This document shows, one piece after another, positions 25,349 to 33,933 of a stretch of DNA of 64,000 nucleotides. Both the position numbers and the translations under genes were made by a program. The notes beneath the pieces are model-generated. The model ran no database searches. It saw only the letters and a list, made by a program, of their open reading frames with translations, and was not told where the DNA came from. Every line of letters starts with the position of its first letter. The first letter of the stretch is position 1. The DNA is taken from positions 1 to 64,000 of the IMG/VR virus record IMGVR_UViG_3300046313_000313, one strand, 5' to 3'. Source of the DNA: a virus.

Positions 25349-27472
25349 TCAATACCCTTGAGCAGTCAATGTCATGTCATGTTTACCATAGAAACCTAAG
25401 CTTCCAAGTATCAGTCTATAAGCACTTGTTAAATCTAAAACGATGCGTTCTGCATCCAACACCATCAAAGCTTCTTTAGGTATACCTCTACCCAACACAT
25501 AATCCATCGGTATGTAAAGAGTAGGAAGATCTACTTTGTTTCGTTCAGCCATCCACTTTATCAGGTTGGTTTTAAACTCTACGTTGTCGATCTTATCTAG
25601 CCAAGCTTTATAACCGGTCACGTTAGCTACTGTGGTGGGTACTTTCAACACGCTGTATGGTGGTGGTGGTACTTCTCCATAGGTAGGTTCAAAGACAGAT
25701 CTCCAGAACTTATACCACTTATAGTTAGACTTATCCTCATCTTCACTATAACTCTCTTTAACTTTGATCTTACTTCTCTTATAATAGATAGGTTCGCCAG
25801 AGTTTAGAGATTTGATAATCTGTTTCTCGAAATCAGCCACATGTTTGATAAGCTCAGTCATCTTGATCTTCTTACCAGCATAGACATCAAGAAGGACTTT
25901 CTCCATCATTTCAGTAGCATCTTTGATAACCTCTACAGGAGAAGCTGAGTTTTTAAGGTGCACGCCTTTGATTTCAAAGTCTGGTTTCTTATATACGTTA
26001 CCTTCTTGGATAGTTTTAAACGTAAAATAGTGTTTAGACACAGGCGTCTGTGCAAACACAGGAAACACAAACTCTGGTTTCATAGCTATCTGAAAGAGTT
26101 TCTTCTCAGACACACCCATGTTGGCAGAAAACACAGCCAAAGTATGCGCTACACACTGAGTAGCTAAGAAAACCACAGCACCCGCTACTGCAAAAGCCTC
26201 ATCATGAAAACACAAACCATTGAAGTACCAAGTTACATAATCATCCACACTAAACATAGTAGAGTCTGTGTCACTTAACACCACAGCTCTTCTAACCATG
26301 TTAGGTATAAACGCTGTACTTACAGGTACGTTATCCGTCAAGAATAGATTTTGAATAAAATCAAGATACTCACCTACAACTCTGTCTATATTCTCACAGG
26401 TAGCCGCCAGTGTGTTTACAGACTCGGGTGAGAGTTCATGATACTTTTTACCAAAACCTTTAAGTTCTGATTGACAGATTTGATGTGCGTAGTTAACAAA
26501 GCTTTCATCAAAGCAGTGTATGGTTTTGATAGGGTCTTCAAAGGTTTTGTCTTTGATCTTTCTGGAAATCTTCTCCAGAAACTTCCAAACAAACTGAGGA
26601 TTGTGTTTTCTGATGTGATAGAGATCGCTGATATAAACAACAGCTGCTCTTTCATACCCATCCAAAGTCTTAACAAACTGTTCTATAGAGGCTTTACCCC
26701 TTCCGTCTAACCAGTAAAGATTAGACGAATAAGCAATGCATTCCATAGTCTCTTCTGCCGAAGGTATATGAAGCTGATACTTATCCAGAGTTTGTTTAAA
26801 AGACTCTGTCACACTCATGGATAAAGTAATTACGTTGTTAAGAGTGGTCTGTATGTCTTTATAATGACGACTGCCAGCCACGATCTTTTCATTTAACGCA
26901 TTACCCAATGAACTCTCTGTCCTTACAGTACTGGTTAAAGTACTGTGAGCTGTTGGGTTATAAAAAGGAGAACCTTTAGATCCAAAGGCTCCTGACATGG
27001 AGTTGTTATACCCTTTCTTGTTGTTCTGTTCGTTCTCTTTGATAGCGTAGAGAATCATGTCTCCGTTGGTCCTAGCTACAAAGGATTCTTTCTTAGCTTT
27101 AGAACGAACAACAACGTTGTCATCTACAAAGTCTACTAGCAAAGATGGTTGCTCTTTGGCAGATAGATAGGTTGTGAATGTAGGAGCTATGATGCGCTCT
27201 GTCTTCGTAATGAAGTTGATATACTGATACAGACCTGTTTTAGTCACATACCTATCACCATTGTCACCACGCTCATAGTGTGTAACCGTCGGGTTTTTGA
27301 CACCAGGTATAGATCCATCAAAAAGTTTAACCTTCAACTGTTCTCTATAATAGTCAACAGGTTTACCCTTCTGTTTATGAAGAAAGTAAGCTGTCTGATC
27401 TATGTAATGCTTGATAGGATCCAGATCTCTCTTGTATTCAGAAGCCGGACGAAGAAACGGATTGTTAGCCAT
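25349..27472 (-). CDS. family B DNA polymerase, C-terminal palm/thumb part
   Basis: The 707-aa protein carries motif C, LSDTDSTMF (about residues 400-408), with the two catalytic aspartates of family B polymerases. Downstream, YFTFKTIQEGNVYKKPDFEIKG (split here: YFTFK then FEIKGVHLKNS) matches the KKRY/KG-R motif that binds the primer strand. No 3'-5' exonuclease (DIE) motif is visible in the N-terminal 300 residues, so the exonuclease/N-terminal half is probably encoded elsewhere, as in other phiKZ-like phages with divided replication genes. RBS AAGGAATG lies just before the ATG. Confidence 0.78.
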   Translation of the reverse strand: MANNPFLRPASEYKRDLDPIKHYIDQTAYFLHKQKGKPVDYYREQLKVKLFDGSIPGVKNPTVTHYERGDNGDRYVTKTGLYQYINFITKTERIIAPTFTTYLSAKEQPSLLVDFVDDNVVVRSKAKKESFVARTNGDMILYAIKENEQNNKKGYNNSMSGAFGSKGSPFYNPTAHSTLTSTVRTESSLGNALNEKIVAGSRHYKDIQTTLNNVITLSMSVTESFKQTLDKYQLHIPSAEETMECIAYSSNLYWLDGRGKASIEQFVKTLDGYERAAVVYISDLYHIRKHNPQFVWKFLEKISRKIKDKTFEDPIKTIHCFDESFVNYAHQICQSELKGFGKKYHELSPESVNTLAATCENIDRVVGEYLDFIQNLFLTDNVPVSTAFIPNMVRRAVVLSDTDSTMFSVDDYVTWYFNGLCFHDEAFAVAGAVVFLATQCVAHTLAVFSANMGVSEKKLFQIAMKPEFVFPVFAQTPVSKHYFTFKTIQEGNVYKKPDFEIKGVHLKNSASPVEVIKDATEMMEKVLLDVYAGKKIKMTELIKHVADFEKQIIKSLNSGEPIYYKRSKIKVKESYSEDEDKSNYKWYKFWRSVFEPTYGEVPPPPYSVLKVPTTVANVTGYKAWLDKIDNVEFKTNLIKWMAERNKVDLPTLYIPMDYVLGRGIPKEALMVLDAERIVLDLTSAYRLILGSLGFYGKHDMTLTAQGY

Positions 27473-27522
27473 GTTACATTCCTTTAACTATATTATCCAT
27501 CGGCTGAATAAAAAAGAACAAT

Positions 27523-27556
27523 CATAACACACAGCCACATTAGGCTGTGTGTTATG
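27523..27556 (-). terminator. hairpin terminator
   Basis: The stem CATAACACACAGCC / GGCTGTGTGTTATG is followed on the minus strand by ATTGTTCTTTTTT. Confidence 0.85.
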
Positions 27557-27563
27557 TGTTCAG

Positions 27564-28289
27564 TTAACGCTGAGCCATCAACAACTGCTTAACTGTAGGC
27601 ATGTGTTTGAATATGTCCTTAACCACAAATGGCCAGTTGAGTTTGTAAGATTTGATTCTTGCCCAGTTGGTCATGCAGTTTGCGTTTATCAGCTTACCAA
27701 TTTGCAAATTCACTGATGGTTCAGTAAGTTCTTTATCGCTAAAGAGATCACATAAAAACTGTATCTTATCTATATCTTTGTTATATAGATACATATGCCC
27801 TGCATCCCATAGAACCATGGCGATAACCAGATCAGAAGACTTAGGTTTGGTTTTCTTCTGGACCAAGCTCAGAAGATTCTCAATAAACACGTCTTTGTCA
27901 AGTGATTGAGCTGTATGGGTGATGTGATCGCAGGCGGTATGTTTTTTGATAATTTCCCTGGCTTTGACTTTACCCACACTTTTAAAAAGCGCAGCAGCCA
28001 CAGCTAATCTTTTCTCTTTTAAAGAAAGATTGCTATAGCAACAACCTTCAAACACATTCAGCGCATAGATTCTGTCTCTGATATATTGCGGGTGGTGGCA
28101 CTCCGTCCACAAGCAATATATATCTGCGTGTGCTCTACCAAACAATTCTAAACCCAATTCTATTAAAAGACGTTCCATGAGATTGTGATCTTCAGCAGTT
28201 CTATATTGCTCCATCAAAACATCATAGTTAAATGTCTCTTTCTTTTTCGGTTCTTGTCTTGTCATGTTTCTTAGTTTTATACGAGTCAT
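27564..28289 (-). CDS. HD-like helical protein with lost catalytic HD pair (241 aa)
   Basis: The segment HADIYCLWTECHHPQYI followed by helices and AVAAALFKSVGK resembles HD-type phosphohydrolases (H...H-x-Hi...AalfHDiGK), but the HD dipeptide is KS here, so hydrolase activity is doubtful. A second Met at residue 9 (MTRQEPKK) is an alternative start; neither has a strong RBS. It may be a non-catalytic nucleotide- or protein-binding relative. This is a pattern-based guess. Confidence 0.68.
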   Translation of the reverse strand: MTRIKLRNMTRQEPKKKETFNYDVLMEQYRTAEDHNLMERLLIELGLELFGRAHADIYCLWTECHHPQYIRDRIYALNVFEGCCYSNLSLKEKRLAVAAALFKSVGKVKAREIIKKHTACDHITHTAQSLDKDVFIENLLSLVQKKTKPKSSDLVIAMVLWDAGHMYLYNKDIDKIQFLCDLFSDKELTEPSVNLQIGKLINANCMTNWARIKSYKLNWPFVVKDIFKHMPTVKQLLMAQR

Positions 28290-28322
28290 TGTTGCACCAT
28301 TTTATCACCCTGAATATGTTTT

Positions 28323-28574
28323 TTATTCCGGAGAAGAAAGAAAATTGATAGCTGATATAAGTCCTTTTGCCCTAAACAGTTCTGAGAACCCAACAGCTTT
28401 AGCTTTAGAGTAAAAAGAAAGTGCCAACATTGTTTCACTTATTTCAGATGCAGATTCCCATTTTAAAGTCTTAAACTCAGGGTGGTCAATCATTTCTTTT
28501 TTAGAAGCGTAGACTTTATAAACCTTCACAGGTTCTGGAACATCTGGCATTTTCATTAAATCGTTAAGAGTCAT
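28323..28574 (-). CDS. hypothetical protein (83 aa)
   Basis: Short ORF starting MTLNDLMKMPDVPEPVKVY, starting 1 base after the stop of the 63-aa gene. No domain recognised. Co-transcription with its neighbours supports it. Confidence 0.6.
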   Translation of the reverse strand: MTLNDLMKMPDVPEPVKVYKVYASKKEMIDHPEFKTLKWESASEISETMLALSFYSKAKAVGFSELFRAKGLISAINFLSSPE

Positions 28575-28575
28575 T

Positions 28576-28767
28576 TTATTCTTTAGGTTTAAATAAAGCC
28601 GGTATTCGTTCTTTTATACGAATACCTAATTTATCCATGGCTGTAGCCATCTCAACCAACTCTTTCTCTCGCCTAGCTGCTTTTAACTCAAGCTCAGCTA
28701 TTCTATCATTTTGAGTTTTTATACTCTCGATTATGGTCAATATCTGAGAACTTTGTATGTTTGACAT
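28576..28767 (-). CDS. small coiled-coil protein (63 aa)
   Basis: Residues 10-45 show a heptad pattern (IIESIKTQNDRIAELELKAA then RREKELVEMATAM) typical of a coiled coil, so it probably oligomerises. It is the first gene of a three-gene unit ending at the terminator at 27523. Function unknown. Confidence 0.62.
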   Translation of the reverse strand: MSNIQSSQILTIIESIKTQNDRIAELELKAARREKELVEMATAMDKLGIRIKERIPALFKPKE

Positions 28768-28832
28768 TATAGAGCCTTGGATTGCTTGTTACCAACTGAT
28801 TTCCAGAAAAGCCTGAGAATGCCGACAAAAAA

Positions 28833-28860
28833 AAACAGAGAAGCCGAAGCCTCTCTGTTT
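28833..28860 (-). terminator. hairpin terminator
   Basis: The stem AACAGAGAGGC / GCCTCTCTGTT with a CTTCGG-type loop is flanked by A- and T-runs and ends the unit that begins upstream at 31108. Confidence 0.85.
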
Positions 28861-28863
28861 TTT

Positions 28864-29047
28864 CACAACTTTGCTGCCGACTGAACTATCAGAACGTTTA
28901 ATTGAAAACTGTCGGCTAGTTATTCAATTTGAGATTAATTCAATCGACTTACAACGCACAATCTTTTTACGACCTTGGTCGGATGTGACTTATCAAGGTA
29001 TGTTCCAAGTGGGGATTGTCGTGTTGGCTTCATAAACTAAAACTCGT
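28864..29047 (-). other. gap without recognisable gene
   Basis: There is a repeated word, GCCGAC / GTCGGC (28821, 28885, 28916 and 28977), but no ORF and no copy of the shared promoter motif. It may be an untranslated 3' region of the 107-aa gene. Confidence 0.4.
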
Positions 29048-29371
29048 TCAGTGTTCCACAGTATTAGGCAACTGTGGTGTTATGAGAAAGTTGAAGGGAT
29101 CCATGAGCTTCATCATATCTGCTTGGAAATCCAGAAGTTCGTCGATCATACGGCATTGGAAGCTTGTGGCGTCCTTAGGTGTTCTCATACCACCGTTAAT
29201 CACATCGTTAGCCATGTTAATGGTGTCTGAGATGTATTTAGATAGATCGACTGGATCTAGATTGTTTGCTATTTGATAGATTTGAAGGTTTCTCAATGTG
29301 GATCGAATAAAGATTTCTATGTACCTTTTATTCAGTTTGGTGAGACTATCTTGGTGTCTAGCTTTGGACAT
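29048..29371 (-). CDS. hypothetical protein (107 aa)
   Basis: A helical, charged ORF starting MSKARHQDSLTKLNKRYIE. No recognised family. It follows the 225-aa gene by 40 bases in the same direction. Confidence 0.6.
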   Translation of the reverse strand: MSKARHQDSLTKLNKRYIEIFIRSTLRNLQIYQIANNLDPVDLSKYISDTINMANDVINGGMRTPKDATSFQCRMIDELLDFQADMMKLMDPFNFLITPQLPNTVEH

Positions 29372-29411
29372 GTCTGTGATAGGGATTAGTTAATGTTGCT
29401 ACCACTCTATG

Positions 29412-30089
29412 TCAGAAACCTTTGGTTGGGTAAAGGTTCCTTAAAATTGCATCGGCAAAAGCAGAGCCTTTTGTACTGGTCCCAGTCATCCCCCCCGATT
29501 GCGAATCAAAATTGTTAGACAGAGAATAATCCACAATCATGCCAGCACCTACGATGGCAGATTTCATAGTCTCATACTGAGTGCGCTTAGCCAACAAAGT
29601 CGACAACGCATTGAAATTAATTACGGTAGCTTGTTCGATCTGGGGTGTAGCCTCTGTCTCAAACCAAGCATCAAGATCTTTATTCAAACGTGATTCCTTG
29701 TCTTTCACAGCTGTCCGAATGCGTGAAACCAACATCTCACCCAACTCATTCCAGACTATGTGTCGGAATGGGGACATAGGTGTCACCATGTGTAATGTAG
29801 TTACGGTTACTCTACCACCAGGGGATTTATCCCACCCATCACCGGTAAAGTGATAACCAGCTTCCATCGCTTCTTTTCGGGTCACAGTTATGGGCTTGGG
29901 TGTGAAGACACGATCCTGAAGCTCAAAGAAAGATCTGATCTCATCGTCAATCATCTGCTGCATGGATTCCTCAGGGATCAATCCAAGAAAAGTTTCTTGG
30001 ACTTTCTTTTTCAACACAGCGTAGATGTCAGGAGCTGCTGTGGATAAAGAAGCTTCATTCAAAGATGAGAGTGGGGATACTTGATTCAT
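29412..30089 (-). CDS. hypothetical protein (225 aa)
   Basis: No domain recognised. The N-terminal half is helical (EESMQQMIDDEIRSFFELQD); the end is Gly/Ser-rich (SQSGGMTGTSTKGSAF), which looks like a flexible tail. RBS AAGGAATGTATC precedes the ATG, the usual leader of genes in this phage. Confidence 0.65.
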   Translation of the reverse strand: MNQVSPLSSLNEASLSTAAPDIYAVLKKKVQETFLGLIPEESMQQMIDDEIRSFFELQDRVFTPKPITVTRKEAMEAGYHFTGDGWDKSPGGRVTVTTLHMVTPMSPFRHIVWNELGEMLVSRIRTAVKDKESRLNKDLDAWFETEATPQIEQATVINFNALSTLLAKRTQYETMKSAIVGAGMIVDYSLSNNFDSQSGGMTGTSTKGSAFADAILRNLYPTKGF

Positions 30090-30099
30090 GATACATTCC

Positions 30100-30282
30100 T
30101 TAGTGGGGTTTTAACTTACCAGACTCATAAAGATCTCTTTGGTCGAGAGGTTTATGTACGTAGACGTTATCGTGTTCGTCTTTTACTGGCACGCACCAGC
30201 AATCACCAGAGGCTTTGTGTTCTCTGAGATCGCCGATGGGCACCACATGTAGTGATTTTTCATCACTGTAGTTCTTCGTCAT
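30100..30282 (-). CDS. conserved small phage protein (60 aa)
   Basis: The pattern HVVPIGDLREHKASGDCWCVP then VHKPLDQRDLYE is seen in small proteins of many unrelated tailed phages (HVVP-DL-EH ... C-C-P ... VH-LDGRE). The role is unknown. The start overlaps the end of the IS110-like gene by 20 bases. Confidence 0.72.
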   Translation of the reverse strand: MTKNYSDEKSLHVVPIGDLREHKASGDCWCVPVKDEHDNVYVHKPLDQRDLYESGKLKPH

Positions 30283-31108
30283 GATTGGCGTTTACATTAT
30301 CCAAAGTGTTGCTATCATCTTTGGGTATTACGTCAGACAAGAAGTTCTCGTAGCTTAGAGGTTTGTTGGTAAAAGCCATAGGTGGTAGTTTACCCCAGTG
30401 ACGTTCGTACCACACTCTGTGTAAATGTGAAATAAAGATTTTCACAGTCCATCTGCGTGCTCTGGCATCTATGTGTGATGCAGTGAGCATACCTTGTTCT
30501 AGCACTTCTCTTACCTGAGGGTTACTAGATCGACTGTGATCTAAATATTTCTTAGCTGTTTCAGCGTAAACTTTGTTTTCGTTATTCTCTGTTTCCTGCT
30601 GCTTTCTGCTTAGATAGAGCTTACCATACAGACAGTTTGGATTATCGCTAAAGGTTTTAAAGCTATAACCAATCAACCAAGTAATCCTTTTGAGATGTTG
30701 GTTGTATTTCTGTTGATCGACTGTTCTGTCAAAAGCACTAGAACGATTAGGGTCTAATCCACAATAAGACCAAATATGACCTACCGTATTGGCTTTAGCA
30801 ATATCGATCGTAGACAAAAGACCTGCTGCCAAGATAGGACTAACTCCATAGACCTTAGAAAACCACCCACCCATTTCATGTTCGTCAACATAACGAGTAA
30901 GTAGTTTCTTATAATCTTTCTCACGCTTCTCAAGACTTTTAAGTTCTTCTTGAAGCAGAGTCAGGTTGGTGTGTCCATCGTGATCAGCTGTGTTGAGACG
31001 ATTTTGGATCTTTTGTTTGTTGTTCTGGTGATCGTAATAAAGGTTCACCAGAAGACGCGCATCTGCATCATGAATGATAGCAGACGGCTGGAAGAGTTTA
31101 GAAAACAT
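30263..31108 (-). CDS. orphan IS110/IS116-type transposase C-terminal domain protein
   Basis: The 281-aa product has a coiled-coil start (about 15-80) followed by GVSPILAAGLLSTIDI...GHIWSYCGLDPNRSS and LKRITWLIGYSF, the helix-hairpin-helix and serine segment of IS110-family (Transposase_20) proteins. The N-terminal DEDD RuvC-like domain of an active IS110 transposase is absent, and there are no element ends around the gene. It therefore looks like a domesticated phage gene rather than an insertion sequence. It heads the operon that runs to 29048. Confidence 0.7.
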   Translation of the reverse strand: MFSKLFQPSAIIHDADARLLVNLYYDHQNNKQKIQNRLNTADHDGHTNLTLLQEELKSLEKREKDYKKLLTRYVDEHEMGGWFSKVYGVSPILAAGLLSTIDIAKANTVGHIWSYCGLDPNRSSAFDRTVDQQKYNQHLKRITWLIGYSFKTFSDNPNCLYGKLYLSRKQQETENNENKVYAETAKKYLDHSRSSNPQVREVLEQGMLTASHIDARARRWTVKIFISHLHRVWYERHWGKLPPMAFTNKPLSYENFLSDVIPKDDSNTLDNVNANHDEELQ

Positions 31109-31210
31109 TACTCTTCTCCTTATTTAAAGTGTTTGGATCTGAAACCTCATAAGTTAGATCGGGTTGATGATACTGTTTGGTTATGAAGATATAGGTGTCG
31201 TGTTTTTATA

Positions 31211-31242
31211 TCCCTGAAGAGGTAAGAGAATCTCATCAGGGA
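31211..31242 (-). terminator. hairpin terminator
   Basis: The stem TCCCTGA / TCAGGGA extends inwards with AGAG/CTCT pairing and is followed on the minus strand by TATAAAAACAC. It ends the 122-aa single-gene unit. Confidence 0.7.
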
Positions 31243-31277
31243 AATTTCCTTTCAGTTTATTTGTTACAGTAATAATT

Positions 31278-31646
31278 TTAACCGTAGCAAATTCTCCCTT
31301 TGGGGGTAATCAAAATACCCGAGAGCCGCCCAAACAAATCTTTTTCGCCTGCGATGACTCGATAATCCCCATTAGAAATGGCTCTGAGCTGTCGATGCGC
31401 CTCATGATCAGCTTGACCATGAGAGGTTATCAGGTACGAAGAGAGTTCGTATGACATAGCATGAACAGGGCATTCTGGATCGACTTCCAGTAGTTCTATC
31501 GGATCGTCGTCTTTAACATATCCTTTATTCAGGAACTTGGTAGCAAACCAGACGTTCTCGTCCTCATCTTTATAGGTAGGGACGTTCAATGTAATGAACT
31601 TGTCCAGTTTCTCTTTAAGCTCAGTGACGGCTTCAACTTTAGTCAT
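31278..31646 (-). CDS. hypothetical protein (122 aa), single-gene unit
   Basis: Starts MTKVEAVTELKEKLDK, acidic in the middle (DDDPIELLEVDPE). It has its own promoter motif at 31674 and terminators on both sides, so it is a stand-alone early-type unit. No domain recognised. The leader AAAGGAATGTAACATG is the common one. Confidence 0.65.
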   Translation of the reverse strand: MTKVEAVTELKEKLDKFITLNVPTYKDEDENVWFATKFLNKGYVKDDDPIELLEVDPECPVHAMSYELSSYLITSHGQADHEAHRQLRAISNGDYRVIAGEKDLFGRLSGILITPKGRICYG

Positions 31647-31673
31647 GTTACATTCCTTTTAAGGTGACAAGAT

Positions 31674-31691
31674 TGTCAAGTATAGTTTAAG
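31674..31691 (-). promoter_or_regulatory. promoter-like motif
   Basis: The minus strand reads TTAAACTATACTTGACAA, a variant of the shared motif, ending 28 bases before the ATG at 31646. Confidence 0.6.
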
Positions 31692-31720
31692 CGGTTATAT
31701 AAGTTTAAAAAGGTTATAAA

Positions 31721-31753
31721 AACATACTCCACCCTGACTGGGTGGAGTATGTT
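31721..31753 (-). terminator. hairpin terminator
   Basis: The stem AACATACTCCACCC / GGGTGGAGTATGTT is followed on the minus strand by TTTATAACC. Confidence 0.88.
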
Positions 31754-31758
31754 TTTAA

Positions 31759-32424
31759 TTAAATCGCTAAATTAACAATTTTCTTAACAGTACGGCGTAA
31801 GTCAGCAGCACCCAACAGAATGACTTGGAAAGGGAAAGACTTGATTTTTGTCTTTCTCTTAGAGATAAGTTCAAAGAACTTATTTGAACGTGCTTTATAT
31901 GTCTCGACTACCTTCGTTAGATCCTTGATGGTCCTAATGGAGTCAAGATATCTAGCTATGTCTTGACGATCTTTAAAGTCCACGCTGTAAAGCTGTTCTA
32001 GACCAGAGATACGATCGGCCTTAAGATCAGACTCTATCTGTTTCCAAGTTGTATCATTCAAAAGGAAATAGTATCTCCAAAAGAAGGCCTCACTTGTCTT
32101 CATCCAGGTGTAAAAGCTGTTCATGTCCAGATCCATACCTGGTTCATCAAGATCTTTATCTTTCAACCAATCAATGAGATCAACACAAATTTCTTCAATA
32201 TACTTTCTCTTGGACTCCATACCCAAGAACCAACCCTTCATTTCCCGATAAGCATCTGTATAGGTAGTGACCGCATCATGGGCAACTGCTCTGATAAAAC
32301 CTTCCATAGCCACATCGTCAAGTACTACCTCAGGTACTTTAAGGTGATCCAAATAATCCACATCGCGCTCATCCATAACACCGCGCTGCATCATCTCTTC
32401 CAAAGCATAATTTCTCTTAGCCAT
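31759..32424 (-). CDS. hypothetical acidic helical protein (221 aa)
   Basis: I start the gene at 32424 (MAKRNYALEEMMQRG) because GAGGAATTT lies just upstream. A longer frame reaches into the terminator hairpin at 32470. It is rich in Asp, Glu, Trp and Tyr and mostly helical. No domain recognised. Confidence 0.65.
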   Translation of the reverse strand: MAKRNYALEEMMQRGVMDERDVDYLDHLKVPEVVLDDVAMEGFIRAVAHDAVTTYTDAYREMKGWFLGMESKRKYIEEICVDLIDWLKDKDLDEPGMDLDMNSFYTWMKTSEAFFWRYYFLLNDTTWKQIESDLKADRISGLEQLYSVDFKDRQDIARYLDSIRTIKDLTKVVETYKARSNKFFELISKRKTKIKSFPFQVILLGAADLRRTVKKIVNLAI

Positions 32425-32469
32425 AAATTCCTCGTAAAAAGGTTGAAGTTCTAACCAAATTATGTAAAA

Positions 32470-32505
32470 AAGAAAATACCCGACCCGCAAGGCCGGGATT
32501 TTTCT
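32470..32505 (-). terminator. hairpin terminator
   Basis: The stem CCCGACCC / GGCCGGG around a short loop, with T-rich sequence on the minus-strand side, ends the 283-aa gene unit. Confidence 0.75.
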
Positions 32506-32514
32506 TTTTGAGTT

Positions 32515-33366
32515 TTAAATCATAACGTAAGTTTTATTGACTGCATTCGGAGCATCCTTATTCACCACAGTATCGTTAATCCAAATCTTTTTACCGCTGG
32601 TTAGTGTCCTTACATGACCTCTGCGAATATGTTCTCGTGGGGATGCGTGTGTGCTGTGACCAGTTGATGGGTTAGATTGCTCACTGGTATAATTTAAATC
32701 TATAGTTAGCACGTGGTAACTATCATAAGGTACAAAACCATTCCTTTTGATATTAGCCTTACCTCTAACGCTTGGTGTGGTTTTACCCACCTTTACATTA
32801 GAACACGACATTGCTTTTATGAAAAACAAAAAGGTAGCAAGCTCATCATCATAGTCCGATACGTTACCTAGTAGATTTTCTGAAAAAACAAGATCTTTAG
32901 TTTCCTTAATAATTTTCACAACAGGTAAAACTATCCATGTTTCACCCAGTTTGTCGTTAATGTTGGCAAAAGCTGTGGTGATTTCAATATTATCACCTGT
33001 GTCCATTGCGTACACCAGCCGCTTACGAGATATATCAGATCCTTCTTGTGTGTATTGAGGAACGCCGTTAATATAGAAATACGGATCACCTTCTTCCCTT
33101 GTGATTGGTGGTACGTAGTATTCAAGACAGATGCATTTGAATGGTAGAGTAATTACACCATCTAAGAAATTAAAATTACCCTTATCAAAGTTTTTGATTC
33201 TTCCACCGTCCGGTAAGTTAAACTTAATAGATTTGTGGTGTAATTTACAAACTTTTGTATATCCGTCTATTAACAATGATAGTTTACTGCTTTGTGTGTA
33301 CGATGCTCCGGCAAGGAATTTCTTTGCAAAGTCATAAAGTTCTCTGCTGTAATTTAAGTTGCTCAT
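32515..33366 (-). CDS. conserved phage protein with PREH-RRGH motif (283 aa)
   Basis: The end of the protein, HASPREHIRRGHVRTLTSGK then IWINDTVVN, is a pattern found in otherwise uncharacterised proteins of many large phages. The N-terminal 200 residues are mixed alpha/beta. The basic motif suggests nucleic acid contact, but no function is established. The leader AAAAGGTAACATC precedes the ATG. It is bracketed by terminators, hence a single-gene unit. Confidence 0.7.
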   Translation of the reverse strand: MSNLNYSRELYDFAKKFLAGASYTQSSKLSLLIDGYTKVCKLHHKSIKFNLPDGGRIKNFDKGNFNFLDGVITLPFKCICLEYYVPPITREEGDPYFYINGVPQYTQEGSDISRKRLVYAMDTGDNIEITTAFANINDKLGETWIVLPVVKIIKETKDLVFSENLLGNVSDYDDELATFLFFIKAMSCSNVKVGKTTPSVRGKANIKRNGFVPYDSYHVLTIDLNYTSEQSNPSTGHSTHASPREHIRRGHVRTLTSGKKIWINDTVVNKDAPNAVNKTYVMI

Positions 33367-33395
33367 GATGTTACCTTTTGATTAAAATATAAAAT

Positions 33396-33431
33396 AAAGA
33401 AAAGTCCCAGCCGAAGCCAGGACTTTTCTTT
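33396..33431 (-). terminator. hairpin terminator after tilS and its 3' RNA
   Basis: The stem AAAGAAAAGTCC / GGACTTTTCTTT with a CCGAAGCC apex lies just upstream of the 283-aa gene and would end transcripts that come through tilS and the ORF-free stretch after it. Confidence 0.85.
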
Positions 33432-33933
33432 AAGCTAGCAATACTTTCCCACTATGTTCTTAAACAGATTAGACACAACTCTATATCTATCCAAAAACAC
33501 AGCAGGCAAGCAGCGCTACTCACTTCTATTTAACAGGAAAGGTCATAGCTGACCTAAAATTAAATTTTACACGTCCTGATCGCACAGCACTTACCATAGC
33601 ACCTGGTCTACATTACTGCAACGGCATGAGATTTATACCCCAATCTTTAAACCATACAGCCGTATGATGATCTAAAAATTGTCTGGACGTTCACTTACCT
33701 AAAGATAAGTCAGAGCTATTCCACCATTTGCTATAGTGGGATGCGGATCTACATCGGAACTATCAAATCTAACTCATTGAAATGAGGTTTATTCGACTAA
33801 CGATAAGTTCGTACCGTGTGTAAGATCAGTGAAAAGAGTCTTTGTATTTTGTCGATGTATAAAGTCTTACGGTTTATTCACGCATAGACCTTACCTTATC
33901 GTGATAGATTATTGCTATCTACTAGGACTTTGT
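33432..33933 (-). ncRNA. ORF-free, hairpin-rich stretch downstream of tilS
   Basis: About 500 bases without a coding frame on either strand but with many short hairpins (GGTCAGCTATGACC; CATACGGCTGTATG; CCACTATAG...ATGGTGG; GATAGCAATAATCTATC). It lies between the tilS stop and a terminator, so it is transcribed with tilS. With the stretch at 35241-36177 it suggests one or more structured RNAs in the tRNA island. No known RNA family could be assigned by eye. Confidence 0.45.

Noticed and set aside
30263-31108. An intact IS110 insertion sequence
   Set aside because: No DEDD domain, no flanking element ends or target duplication, and the gene is embedded in an operon with overlaps.
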